The notes under the pieces: generated by a model
What the model saw: the letters and a program-made list of their open reading frames with translations, nothing else
Told to the model about the DNA's origin: nothing
Database searches by the model: none
Shown here: in pieces, positions 48,977 through 57,294 of the stretch
Position numbering within the stretch: position 1 is the first letter of the stretch
Layout of the letters: the number at the start of each line of letters is the position of its first letter
Source: Actinomadura roseirufa
GTDB lineage: Bacteria; Actinomycetota; Actinomycetes; Streptosporangiales; Streptosporangiaceae
Assembly: GCF_900659635.1 (NCBI RefSeq)
Contig: NZ_CAACVB010000012.1
Span: 1 to 64,000, forward strand
Direction of reading: 5' to 3'
DNA length: 64,000 nucleotides
Program-made: the position numbers and the translations under genes

Positions 48977-49022
48977 CCGCCGCATTTCCGTTCGTGCCCG
49001 CCGCGTTTCCGTCCGGACGGAA
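48977..49022. promoter_or_regulatory. Direct repeats and 16-bp palindrome between LLM gene and rhamnosidase operon
   Basis: CCGCCGCATTTCCGTTCG (48977-48994) and CCGCCGCGTTTCCGTCCG (48998-49015) match at 16 of 18 bases and are 21 bases apart, two helical turns. TTCCGTCC/GGACGGAA (49007-49022) is a perfect palindrome. Together they look like a multi-site operator for the operon. Confidence 0.5.
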
Positions 49023-49175
49023 CAGGGGGGAGTTCGCCTTCTTCTACGGTCGCCAAACGTACGCGGCGGAGAGCGCCGGGAAAAGAAGGAACATTGCTGT
49101 TACCACCCTGTCCCGTGTTTTCCTGAGCGAACCTGCGATCCAGCTCGGGCCGCCGGAATGGGTGAGGGGTGAGAC

Positions 49176-51911
49176 GTGTCCGCGCCGACTGATCTGCGGG
49201 TCGAGCACCGCGCCGCGCCGCTGGGGCTGACCACGCGGGCGCCGCGGCTCAGCTGGCGGCTGCCGCCGGGCACCCGGGTCCAGCGGGCCTACCGGATCCG
49301 GGGCATGGCGGGCGGCCGGCCCTGGGAGACGGGGTGGAGCGGATCGGACCGGAGCCTGTTCGTTCCCTACGGCGGGCCTCCGCTCGCGTCCCGCCAGGCC
49401 GTGCGGTGCGCCGTGCAGGTCCGGACCGACGCGGGCCAGAGCGCCTGGTCCGAGCCGGTCGAGTGGGAGATGGGGCTGCTCGCCCCGGACGACTGGGTGG
49501 CGACCTGGATCGGGCCCGCGGAGGCGGAGGTGCCGCCGCCGGGCTTCCGCCCCGGCTACCACCTGCGCGGCGAGTTCACCGCCGGGCGGGGGATCGTGCG
49601 CGCCCGGGCCTACGTCACGGCGCACGGGCTGTACGAGCTGTTCCTCAACGGTGCGCGCGTGGGCGACGCCGAGCTCACGCCGGGCCTCACCGCCTACCGC
49701 GACCACCTGCACGTTCAGGCGTACGACGTCACCGGGCTGGTCCGGGAGGGCGGCAACGTGCTCGGCGCGGTGCTCAGCGACGGCTGGTTCCGCGGGCGCA
49801 CCTGCTACCACCGCCTTCCCGACGGGTTCGGCGACCGCACGGCGCTGCTGGTCCAGCTGCACGCCGACCACGAGGACGGGACGACGACGGTGGCCGGGAC
49901 GGGGCCGGACTGGCGGTCGGCCGTCGGGGCGACCAAGGCCGCGGACCTGTTCGACGGCGTCGCGGTCGACCTGCGCGACGAACCGGCCGGTTGGAGCGAT
50001 CCAGGCCCGGCGGCGGCCGGTGACTGGTCGCCGGTCGAGGTGCGGGAGCGGGTCACGGCCCGGCTGGTGTCGTCGCCCGCCCCGCCGGTGCGGCGGCTGC
50101 GCGAGCTGCGGCCCGTCGCGATCACCCGTCCGGCGCCCGGTCGGCAGGTGATCGACTTCGGGCAGAACATCGGCGGCCGGGTCCGGCTGTCCGACCTCGG
50201 CCCGCGCGGCACGGAGCTGTCACTGACGCACGCCGAGGCGCTGCGGCCGGACGGCGACGTCGACACCTCCAGCGGCGAGGCGACGCTGCGCTGGTACGCG
50301 CCGCCGCGCGGGGTGCAGGGCGACCGGGTGGTCTCCGGCGGCCGGGAGGGCGGGGCGTTCGAGTCGCGGCACACCCGGCACGGCTTCCGCTACCTGCGCG
50401 TCGACGGGCACCCCGGCGAGATCGCCGCCGACGATGTCGTCGCCGTCGCGGTCGGCTCCGACCTGCCCCGCACGGGCTGGTTCCGGTGCAGCGACGAACG
50501 CGTGAACCGGCTGTACGAGATCGCCCTGTGGACCTACCGCAACCAGGCGTGCGACATCCCGACGGCCGAGATCACCAGGGAGGTCTCGGGGTGGACCGAC
50601 TGGGGCTGGAACATCCTCGGCGCCCGGCTGCTGCACGACGTGTCCGGGCTGAGCGTGAAGTGGCTGGCCGACCTCGCCGCCGACCAGTGGCCGGACGGGA
50701 CCGTGCGCAACTACGCGCCCGATCCCCTCGGCCCGGACAGCCTGACCGCGCGGTTCGCGATCCCGCACGGTCAGGCGGGGTTCGGGGACTCGGCCGTGAC
50801 GGTGCCCTGGGAGGTCTGGCGGGCCTACGGCGACGAGGACGTGCTGGAGCGGCAGTACGCGTCGATGACGGCCTGGGTCGACCGCGTCGCGGCGGTGGCG
50901 CGCGATGAGCGGCATCCCGTCCGGCGCGCGGCGCGTCCCGTGCCGGCGTCGCACGAGGAGTTCCTCTGGGACACCGGTTACCACTTCGGGGAGCATCTGG
51001 AGCCGGGGCCGCCCAAGCGCCCGGTGACCCTGGGGAGGCGGCGGCTCGCCGGGCTGACCGACCTCGAATCCTTCACCGCCGCCGTGGTGGAGGAGATGAA
51101 GGCCCGCGACCACGCGGCCTTCGCGACGGCGTACTTCCACCGCTCCGCCCGGCTGCTGTCCCGGATCGCCGGTGTCCTCGGCCGGGACGGGGACGCGGCG
51201 CGGTACGCGCGGCTCGCCGTGAACGTCCGCGCCGCGTGGCAGGCCGAGTTCATCGCGGCCGACGGAAGCCTGACGTGCGACACCCAGGCGACGCATCTGC
51301 GCGCGCTGGCGTACGGCCTGGTCCCGGACGGGCTGCGCGCGCGGACCGCGGCCCGGCTGGTGGAGCTGATCCGAGCCGCGGGCACGCGGCCCGGCACGGG
51401 CCTGCCGACGACGCATCTGCTGCTGCCGGTGCTGGCCTCCAACGGCCACCTCGACCTGGCCTACGAGCTGCTGCTGCGCGGCGGCACGCGCTCCTGGATG
51501 TCGGTGATCGACAACGGCGGCACCACGTTCTGGGAGATCTGGGACGGCATGACCCCCGACGGCTCCACGATGCTGGCACTGAACATGCCCACGCGGGCGA
51601 GCGTGGTCGAGTTCCTGCACGGGCACGTCGCCGGCATCCGGCTCGACGACGACGTCCCCGCCTACCGGCGGTTCCGGGTCGCGCCCCAGCCCGGCGGCGG
51701 GCTGACCTGGGCCGAGGCGCGGTACGAGAGCCCCTACGGCCGGATCGAGGTCGCCTGGCGCACGGCGGGCGGCCGGTTCTCCGCCGAGGTCACGGTGCCG
51801 CCCGGCACGACGGCCCGGGTGGTGCTCCCGGGCGGGACGGCCGCCGAGGCGGGGCCGGGCTTCCACACCTTCGCCGAGGAGCCCTCGCCCGTGGACTCAG
51901 GGGTGGCATAG
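49176..51911 (+). CDS. GH78 alpha-L-rhamnosidase
   Basis: The 911-residue glycosidase removes terminal alpha-L-rhamnose. Beta domains occupy about 1-430, with A-Y-V-T-A-H-G-L-Y-E-L-F-L-N-G-A-R-V-G-D near 147 and L-S-D-G-W-F-R-G-R-T near 198, typical of GH78. The (alpha/alpha)6 catalytic domain holds D-I-P-T-A-E-I-T-R-E-V-S-G-W-T-D-W-G-W-N near 460; one of its Glu residues is the expected acid/base. W-E-I-W-D-G-M-T-P lies near 788. No signal peptide is seen, so it acts inside the cell on imported rhamnosides. GTG 49176 follows GAGGGG. It heads the importer/hydantoinase operon. Confidence 0.92.
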   Translation: MSAPTDLRVEHRAAPLGLTTRAPRLSWRLPPGTRVQRAYRIRGMAGGRPWETGWSGSDRSLFVPYGGPPLASRQAVRCAVQVRTDAGQSAWSEPVEWEMGLLAPDDWVATWIGPAEAEVPPPGFRPGYHLRGEFTAGRGIVRARAYVTAHGLYELFLNGARVGDAELTPGLTAYRDHLHVQAYDVTGLVREGGNVLGAVLSDGWFRGRTCYHRLPDGFGDRTALLVQLHADHEDGTTTVAGTGPDWRSAVGATKAADLFDGVAVDLRDEPAGWSDPGPAAAGDWSPVEVRERVTARLVSSPAPPVRRLRELRPVAITRPAPGRQVIDFGQNIGGRVRLSDLGPRGTELSLTHAEALRPDGDVDTSSGEATLRWYAPPRGVQGDRVVSGGREGGAFESRHTRHGFRYLRVDGHPGEIAADDVVAVAVGSDLPRTGWFRCSDERVNRLYEIALWTYRNQACDIPTAEITREVSGWTDWGWNILGARLLHDVSGLSVKWLADLAADQWPDGTVRNYAPDPLGPDSLTARFAIPHGQAGFGDSAVTVPWEVWRAYGDEDVLERQYASMTAWVDRVAAVARDERHPVRRAARPVPASHEEFLWDTGYHFGEHLEPGPPKRPVTLGRRRLAGLTDLESFTAAVVEEMKARDHAAFATAYFHRSARLLSRIAGVLGRDGDAARYARLAVNVRAAWQAEFIAADGSLTCDTQATHLRALAYGLVPDGLRARTAARLVELIRAAGTRPGTGLPTTHLLLPVLASNGHLDLAYELLLRGGTRSWMSVIDNGGTTFWEIWDGMTPDGSTMLALNMPTRASVVEFLHGHVAGIRLDDDVPAYRRFRVAPQPGGGLTWAEARYESPYGRIEVAWRTAGGRFSAEVTVPPGTTARVVLPGGTAAEAGPGFHTFAEEPSPVDSGVA

Positions 51912-52008
51912 GGGGTTGCCAAAGGGGGTTCCACCGCACCTTCGACGGCAGCCTGGTGCACTGACCAGAATCGCCGGGGCCGCCGGCGCGAGGAGGGTTT
52001 TCGGATCG

Positions 52009-52983
52009 ATGGCGCGGTATCTGTTGGGACGGGTGCTGCAGGGCGCGTTCGTGCTCTGGGCGGCGTACACGCTCTCGTTCGCCGTCCTGTTCGCGCTGCC
52101 GAGCGACCCGGCCGCGATCGTGGCCGGAACGAGCAACAGCGTGACGCCGGAGCAGCTCGACGCGCTCCGGCACGAGCTGGGCATCGACCGGCCGCTGACC
52201 GAGCAGTACCTGACCAAGCTGGGCGGGGCGCTGCACGGGGATCTCGGCCGCTCGACGCAGTCCGGCGAGGCGGTGTCCTCGGTGATCGGCGGGGCGGTGC
52301 CGCCGACGCTGGCGGTGACCGGCGCGGGGTTCGTCCTCGCGGTGGCCCTCGGCACCGGGCTGGCGGTGCTGGCCACCGTCACCGGGCACGGCCGGCTCGG
52401 GCGGGCGCTGCTGAGCCTGCCGCCGCTGGGCGTCGCGATCCCGTCCTTCGTCGTGGGGCTCCTGCTGCTGCAGTGGTTCTCCTTCACCTGGAACCTGTTC
52501 CCGGCCATCGGCGAGGGCGGCTGGCGCGGCATCGTCCTCCCGGCGGTCACCATCGCCGTCCAGCCCGCCGCGCTGATCGCGCAGGTCCTGGCCAAGAGCA
52601 TGGGCGACGAGCTGGGCAAGGACTACGTGGACGTCGCGCGCGCCAAGGGCGCGGGACCGTTCCGGGTGAACGTCCGGCACGTGCTGCGCAACGCGGCGCT
52701 GCCCGCGCTGACGCTGACCGGGCTGCTGGTGGGCGGGCTGCTCACGGGCGCGATCGTGGTCGAGGCGGTGTTCTCGCGGCAGGGGCTCGGGCAGATCACC
52801 CAGGGCGCGGTGTCCGCGGAGGACCTGCCGGTCGTCCAGGGCATGGTGCTGCTGGGCGCGCTGGTCTTCGTCACCGTCAACATCGGCGTCGACCTGCTCT
52901 ACCAGGTGCTCGATCCGCGTCTGGCGGTCGAACGCCGGACGGGCCGCAGGTCCGCGCTGTTCGCGTTCGCGGGCCGGGGGTGA
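52009..52983 (+). CDS. Peptide-type ABC transporter permease (DppB-like)
   Basis: The 324-residue permease has about six membrane helices. It opens R-Y-L-L-G-R-V-L-Q-G, a DppB/OppB beginning, and contains the E-x2-x2-x-D/G loop variant D-Y-V-D-V-A-R-A-K-G-A-G near 215. A-L-P-S-D-P-A-A-I-V-A-G near 30 is also family-typical. ATG 52009 lies 11 bases after GGAGGG. It is the first importer gene after the rhamnosidase; the transporter should bring in oligopeptide-like or glycoside substrates for this operon. Confidence 0.9.
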   Translation: MARYLLGRVLQGAFVLWAAYTLSFAVLFALPSDPAAIVAGTSNSVTPEQLDALRHELGIDRPLTEQYLTKLGGALHGDLGRSTQSGEAVSSVIGGAVPPTLAVTGAGFVLAVALGTGLAVLATVTGHGRLGRALLSLPPLGVAIPSFVVGLLLLQWFSFTWNLFPAIGEGGWRGIVLPAVTIAVQPAALIAQVLAKSMGDELGKDYVDVARAKGAGPFRVNVRHVLRNAALPALTLTGLLVGGLLTGAIVVEAVFSRQGLGQITQGAVSAEDLPVVQGMVLLGALVFVTVNIGVDLLYQVLDPRLAVERRTGRRSALFAFAGRG

Positions 52984-52988
52984 GCCGG

Positions 52989-53906
52989 ATGTCCGTCACC
53001 GACCTGGCCCCGCCCGCCGGCGGGCGGTTGCCCGAACCCGAGTCCGCGCGCGGGCCGGGGCTCCGCCTCAGGGCGGGCCTGCGCGGCCTGGCCGGCCTCC
53101 TGCGCCGCCGCCCCGGACTGGTCCTCTCCCTCCTGTGGGTGGGCGTGGTGGTCGTCGCGGCCGTCGCGCCGTCGCTGTTCGCGCCGGGCGACCCGCTGGC
53201 CGTGGACACCGCGGCGCGGCTGCGGGCGCCCTCGCCGGACCACCCGTTCGGCACCGACCGGCTCGGCCGCGACCTGTTCGACGAGACCGTGCACGGGACC
53301 GGCCGGACGCTGCCGGCGGCGGTGCTGGCGACGGTGATCGGCCTCGGCGCCGGCTCGGTGCTCGGCCTGCTGGCCGGGTTCCTGCGCGGCGCGGCCGATC
53401 TGGTGATCATGCGCCTGGTCGACGTGCTGCTGGCCGTCCCCGGCCTCCTGCTGGCGCTGATGCTGGTCTCGGTGCTCGGCAAGGGCGACACGGTCGACGT
53501 CGCCGTCGCCATCGGGGTGGCCGCGATCGCCAGTACGGCCCGGGTGATGCGCGCCGAGGTGCTGCGCGTGTCGGGGAGCGGGTTCGTGGAGGCGGCGCGG
53601 ACGGGCGGGGCGCGCCGGGTGCGCGTCGTGCTGCGCCACGTCCTGCCGAACTCGATGGGCCCGGTGTGGGTGCTGACGATGCTGCTGTTCGGCGAGGCGA
53701 TCCTCGGCGTGACCACGATGAGCTTCCTCGGGTTCGGCGCCCAGCCGCCGACGCCCGAGTGGGGCTCGCTCGTCTCGTCCGGGCGCGACTTCCTCGGCAG
53801 CGCGTGGTGGCTGTCGATCCTCCCGGGCACGGTCGTCGCGCTGACCGTGCTGGCCGCCAACCGGGTGTCGCGCGCGCTCGACGGTGAAAGGACCGGCCTG
53901 CGATGA
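52989..53906 (+). CDS. Peptide-type ABC transporter permease (DppC-like)
   Basis: The 305-residue permease has about six helices with the DppC signature F-G-T-D-R-L-G-R-D-L-F near 90 and F-V-E-A-A-R-T-G-G-A-R-R near 195 (the EAA-type loop). It ends L-T-V-L-A-A-N-R-V-S-R-A-L-D. ATG 52989 lies five bases after the dppB-like stop. Its stop overlaps the ATPase start by four bases. It pairs with the DppB-like protein to form the import channel. Confidence 0.9.
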   Translation: MSVTDLAPPAGGRLPEPESARGPGLRLRAGLRGLAGLLRRRPGLVLSLLWVGVVVVAAVAPSLFAPGDPLAVDTAARLRAPSPDHPFGTDRLGRDLFDETVHGTGRTLPAAVLATVIGLGAGSVLGLLAGFLRGAADLVIMRLVDVLLAVPGLLLALMLVSVLGKGDTVDVAVAIGVAAIASTARVMRAEVLRVSGSGFVEAARTGGARRVRVVLRHVLPNSMGPVWVLTMLLFGEAILGVTTMSFLGFGAQPPTPEWGSLVSSGRDFLGSAWWLSILPGTVVALTVLAANRVSRALDGERTGLR

Positions 53907-55621
53907 GCCCGCATCTCCTGGAGGTCGACGACCTGGCGGTGCACTACCGCGCGCGGCGCTCGGTCGTCCGCGCGGTGGACGCGGTCAGCTTCACGGTCGG
54001 GGAGGGGGAGACGGTCGCGATCGTCGGTGAGTCCGGCTCGGGCAAGTCCACCACGGCGTACGCGCTGCTCGGCCTGCTCCCGCGCTCGGCCGCGCCGGCG
54101 CGCGGGCGGATCGTCTTCGCCGGCCGGGACCTCGTGGGGCTGCCCGAACGGCGCTGGCGCGAGCTGCGCGGCCGTGAGATCGCGCTCATCCCGCAGGACC
54201 CCGGCACGTCCCTCAACCCGGTCCAGCGGATCGGCGCGCAGGTCGCCGAGGCCCTGCTGCTGTCGGGGGAGGCCGGTGAGGGCGCCGGCCGGGACGCCGT
54301 GCGGGCCCGCACCCTCGAACTGCTCGCCGACGCCGGGCTTCCCGAGCCGGAGCTTCGCGCGCGGCAGTATCCCTCGCAGCTGTCGGGCGGCATGCGCCAG
54401 CGGGCCCTCATCGCGATCGCGATCGCGGCCCGGCCCCGGCTCATCGTGGCCGACGAGCCGACCAGCGCGCTCGACGTCACCGTGCAGCGCCGCATCCTCG
54501 ACCACATCGGCGGGCTGATCCGCGCGTCCGGCACCAGCATGCTGCTCATCACCCACGACCTCGGCGTCGCGGCCGAGCGCGCCGACCGCATCCTGGTGAT
54601 GCGCTCGGGCTCGATCGTGGAGCAGGGCGCCCCCGAGGAGGTGCTGGCGAACCCGCGCGACCCCTACACCAGGACGCTGATCGAGGCGGCGCCGAGCCTG
54701 TCCGGGGCGCCGCGCCCGCGCCGGGCCGGGCCGGCGGTGATCCCCGGTGGAGCGCCCGGCGACCCGTTCGCCGAGACGTCCCCCGACCTCGCGGCGCGGA
54801 CGGGGCAGGACCGGGCCGACCCGGCGCCCGGCGGACCGGACGAGCCCGTCGTGCGCGTCGAGGGCCTGGTCAAGGAGTTCCGGCTGCCCCGCTCCTCCGG
54901 CGCCCCGGGCACGGTCCGGGCGGTCGACGGGGTGAGCTTCGCGATCCCCCGGGGCCGCACCTACGGGCTGGTCGGCGAGTCGGGATCGGGCAAGTCCACG
55001 ACGGCGCGGCTGATCCTGCGGCTGGCCGAGCCGACCGAGGGGCGGGTGCTGCTCGGCGGGGAGGACGTGACCCGGACGCGGGGCGCGGCGCAGCGCCTGC
55101 TGCGCCGCCGGATGCAGATCGTCCACCAGAACCCGTTCGCGTCGCTGGACCCCCGGCGGACGATCGAGCAGACCGTGACCGACCCGCTGGCGTCCTTCGG
55201 GCTGGGCTCGCGGGCGCAGCGCCGCCGCCGCGCGGCCGAGCTGGTCGACCTGGTCGCGCTGCCGGCCTCGGTGCTCCGCCGCCGGCCGGCCGAGCTGTCG
55301 GGCGGGCAGCGGCAGCGGGTCGCGATCGCGCGGGCGCTGGTGCTCAACCCCGAGCTCGTGGTCTGCGACGAGCCCGTGTCGGCGCTGGACGTGTCGGTCC
55401 AGGCGCAGATCCTCGATCTGCTCGCCGCGCTCCAGGCGGAGCTCGGCGTGAGCTACCTGTTCATCTCGCACGACCTGGCGGTGGTCCGGCACATCGCCGA
55501 CGAGGTGGGCGTGCTGCACCGGGGCCGGCTGGTCGAGTCCGGCCCCACCGAGGAGATCTTCGCGCGGGCACGGCATGCCTACACGCGCGAGCTGCTCGAC
55601 GCGATCCCCGGCCGCCGCTGA
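53903..55621 (+). CDS. Fused double ABC ATPase (DppD-DppF-like)
   Basis: The 572-residue protein holds two complete ATPase domains in one chain. The first has G-E-S-G-S-G-K-S-T at 42-50 and L-S-G-G-M-R-Q-R near 163. The second repeats G-E-S-G-S-G-K-S-T near 357 and L-S-G-G-Q-R-Q-R near 467. V-A-D-E-P-T-S-A-L-D and V-C-D-E-P-V-S-A-L-D are the Walker B/D-loop motifs. Usual DppD and DppF are separate; this fusion is common in actinomycetes. ATG 53903 overlaps the permease stop. Confidence 0.92.
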   Translation: MSPHLLEVDDLAVHYRARRSVVRAVDAVSFTVGEGETVAIVGESGSGKSTTAYALLGLLPRSAAPARGRIVFAGRDLVGLPERRWRELRGREIALIPQDPGTSLNPVQRIGAQVAEALLLSGEAGEGAGRDAVRARTLELLADAGLPEPELRARQYPSQLSGGMRQRALIAIAIAARPRLIVADEPTSALDVTVQRRILDHIGGLIRASGTSMLLITHDLGVAAERADRILVMRSGSIVEQGAPEEVLANPRDPYTRTLIEAAPSLSGAPRPRRAGPAVIPGGAPGDPFAETSPDLAARTGQDRADPAPGGPDEPVVRVEGLVKEFRLPRSSGAPGTVRAVDGVSFAIPRGRTYGLVGESGSGKSTTARLILRLAEPTEGRVLLGGEDVTRTRGAAQRLLRRRMQIVHQNPFASLDPRRTIEQTVTDPLASFGLGSRAQRRRRAAELVDLVALPASVLRRRPAELSGGQRQRVAIARALVLNPELVVCDEPVSALDVSVQAQILDLLAALQAELGVSYLFISHDLAVVRHIADEVGVLHRGRLVESGPTEEIFARARHAYTRELLDAIPGRR

Positions 55622-55656
55622 GGCGGCCGGTACGAATGACAAGGAGAACCTGCCCC

Positions 55657-57294
55657 GTGTTCCGCACAAAATCGGTCGGAAATATTAAGATTGGGACGGC
55701 CGTCGCGGCCACGGCCCTCGCGCTGGCCGCGTGCGGCGGCGAGGCGTCCGGCGGCTCCGGCGAGTCCGGCACGCCGAAGCGGGGCGGCACGCTGACGCTC
55801 GCGCTTCCCGGCGACCCGATCAGCCTCTACCCCCGCGCCGTCACCCCGCTGGTCCGCGAGGTCACGCGGCCGATCGTGGACTCGCTGCTCGCGCTCGACC
55901 CCGCCACCAAGAAGCCGGTGCCCTGGCTCGCCGAGTCCTACCAGGCGAACGCCGACGCCACCGAGTTCACCTTCCACCTGCGCGCCGGGGTCACCTTCTC
56001 CGACGGCACGCCCCTGGACGCCAAGGCGGTCAAGGCCAACTTCGACGACATCATCGCCAACAAGGCGAAGGCCGTCGGGTCCACCGCCACGACGCTCCTG
56101 GACCAGGGCGGCTACAAGGAGACGGTGGCCGTCGACGACCGGACGGTGGTGCAGCGCTTCGCCAAGCCGTACCCGACGTGGCCGCTGTGGGCCGCCGGCG
56201 CCGGTTTCGGCATCCTCGCGCCCAAGACCCTGGCGCTGCCCTACGCCGACCGCTTCGACAAGGTCGTCGGATCGGGCCCCTTCGTCCTCCAGTCGTACGT
56301 CAAGAACAGCCAGGTGGTGCTCACCCGGCGCGCCGGATACCGGTGGGGGCCGCAGACCCGCAAGCACGACGGGGACGCCTACCTCGACAAGGTCGTCTAC
56401 AAGGTGGTCACCGAGCCGAGCGTGCGCACCGGCGCGCTGAAGACCGGCCAGGTGCAGCTGGCCGGCGCGCTCAACCCCGCGGACATCGCACCGGTGCGCG
56501 GCGCCGGGTTCTCCATCGTCGCGCAGAAGATCCCCCGGCTCACCGAGGGCGTGGTGGTGACCGGCGCGGACCGCGCCCCGCTGAAGGAGGCGGAGGTCCG
56601 GCAGGCGCTGGTGAAGGCCGTGGACGCCAAGCAGGTCCGGGACACGCTGCTCACGCCCGAGTGGGGCGTGCCGACCAGCGTCGTCACCGCCGCAACGGTG
56701 GGCCACGCCGACCAGAGCGCGCTTCTCAAGCCGGACCCGGCGGGAGCGGCGTCCCTCCTCGACAAGGCGGGCTGGGCCCCCGGCGGCGACGGCATCCGGG
56801 CCAAGGGCGGCACCCGCCTCACCCTGAAGCTCGGCTGGCTCAACCGCGGCAACCCGTGGGACCAGCCGCTCATCGAGCTGCTCACCGCGCAGTTCAAGAA
56901 GCTCGGCGTGGAGCTGAAGCCGGAGCTGGCGACCCCGGCGCAGTCGGTGGAGGCGCTCCAGGCGCGCAACCGGTGGGACCTGTTCCTGTCCGGCGTCGCA
57001 GGCGGCCTCGACGCGGGCGTCGGGCTGCTCGGCACCTTCACCAGCACGCCGCCGAACTTCTACAACGTCCAGGACGCCGCGCTGCAGCCGCTGCTGTTGA
57101 AGCAGGCGACCACCACGGACCCGCAGGCCCGCGCCAAGCTGGTCGCCGACGCCCAGCAGCGCATCATCGGCGAGGGACTGTTCGTCCCGCTGGTGGAGGA
57201 CACCGCCCTGGTGGCGGTGGGCAAGAAGGTGCACGGGTTCGTCCTGGACGCCGACTCCCGGCTGCCCGCCCTGCTGGACGTCTGGCTGTCGTGA
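55657..57294 (+). CDS. Peptide-type ABC transporter substrate-binding lipoprotein
   Basis: The 545-residue family-5 binding protein has a lipobox A-L-A-L-A-A-C-G-G with Cys near residue 25. G-G-T-L-T-L-A-L-P-G-D-P and F-H-L-R-A-G-V-T-F-S-D-G-T-P follow, typical of DppA/OppA-like proteins. GTG 55657 was chosen because AAGGAGAA lies eight bases before it; the ATG at 55636 overlaps this site. Its stop overlaps the hydantoinase A start by four bases (GTGA). It captures the operon's substrate outside the membrane. Confidence 0.9.
   Translation: MFRTKSVGNIKIGTAVAATALALAACGGEASGGSGESGTPKRGGTLTLALPGDPISLYPRAVTPLVREVTRPIVDSLLALDPATKKPVPWLAESYQANADATEFTFHLRAGVTFSDGTPLDAKAVKANFDDIIANKAKAVGSTATTLLDQGGYKETVAVDDRTVVQRFAKPYPTWPLWAAGAGFGILAPKTLALPYADRFDKVVGSGPFVLQSYVKNSQVVLTRRAGYRWGPQTRKHDGDAYLDKVVYKVVTEPSVRTGALKTGQVQLAGALNPADIAPVRGAGFSIVAQKIPRLTEGVVVTGADRAPLKEAEVRQALVKAVDAKQVRDTLLTPEWGVPTSVVTAATVGHADQSALLKPDPAGAASLLDKAGWAPGGDGIRAKGGTRLTLKLGWLNRGNPWDQPLIELLTAQFKKLGVELKPELATPAQSVEALQARNRWDLFLSGVAGGLDAGVGLLGTFTSTPPNFYNVQDAALQPLLLKQATTTDPQARAKLVADAQQRIIGEGLFVPLVEDTALVAVGKKVHGFVLDADSRLPALLDVWLS

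Noticed and set aside
52877-55669. 930-codon minus-strand frame over the ABC genes
   Set aside because: Both permease and ATPase motifs are on the plus strand; this frame has no recognisable family.
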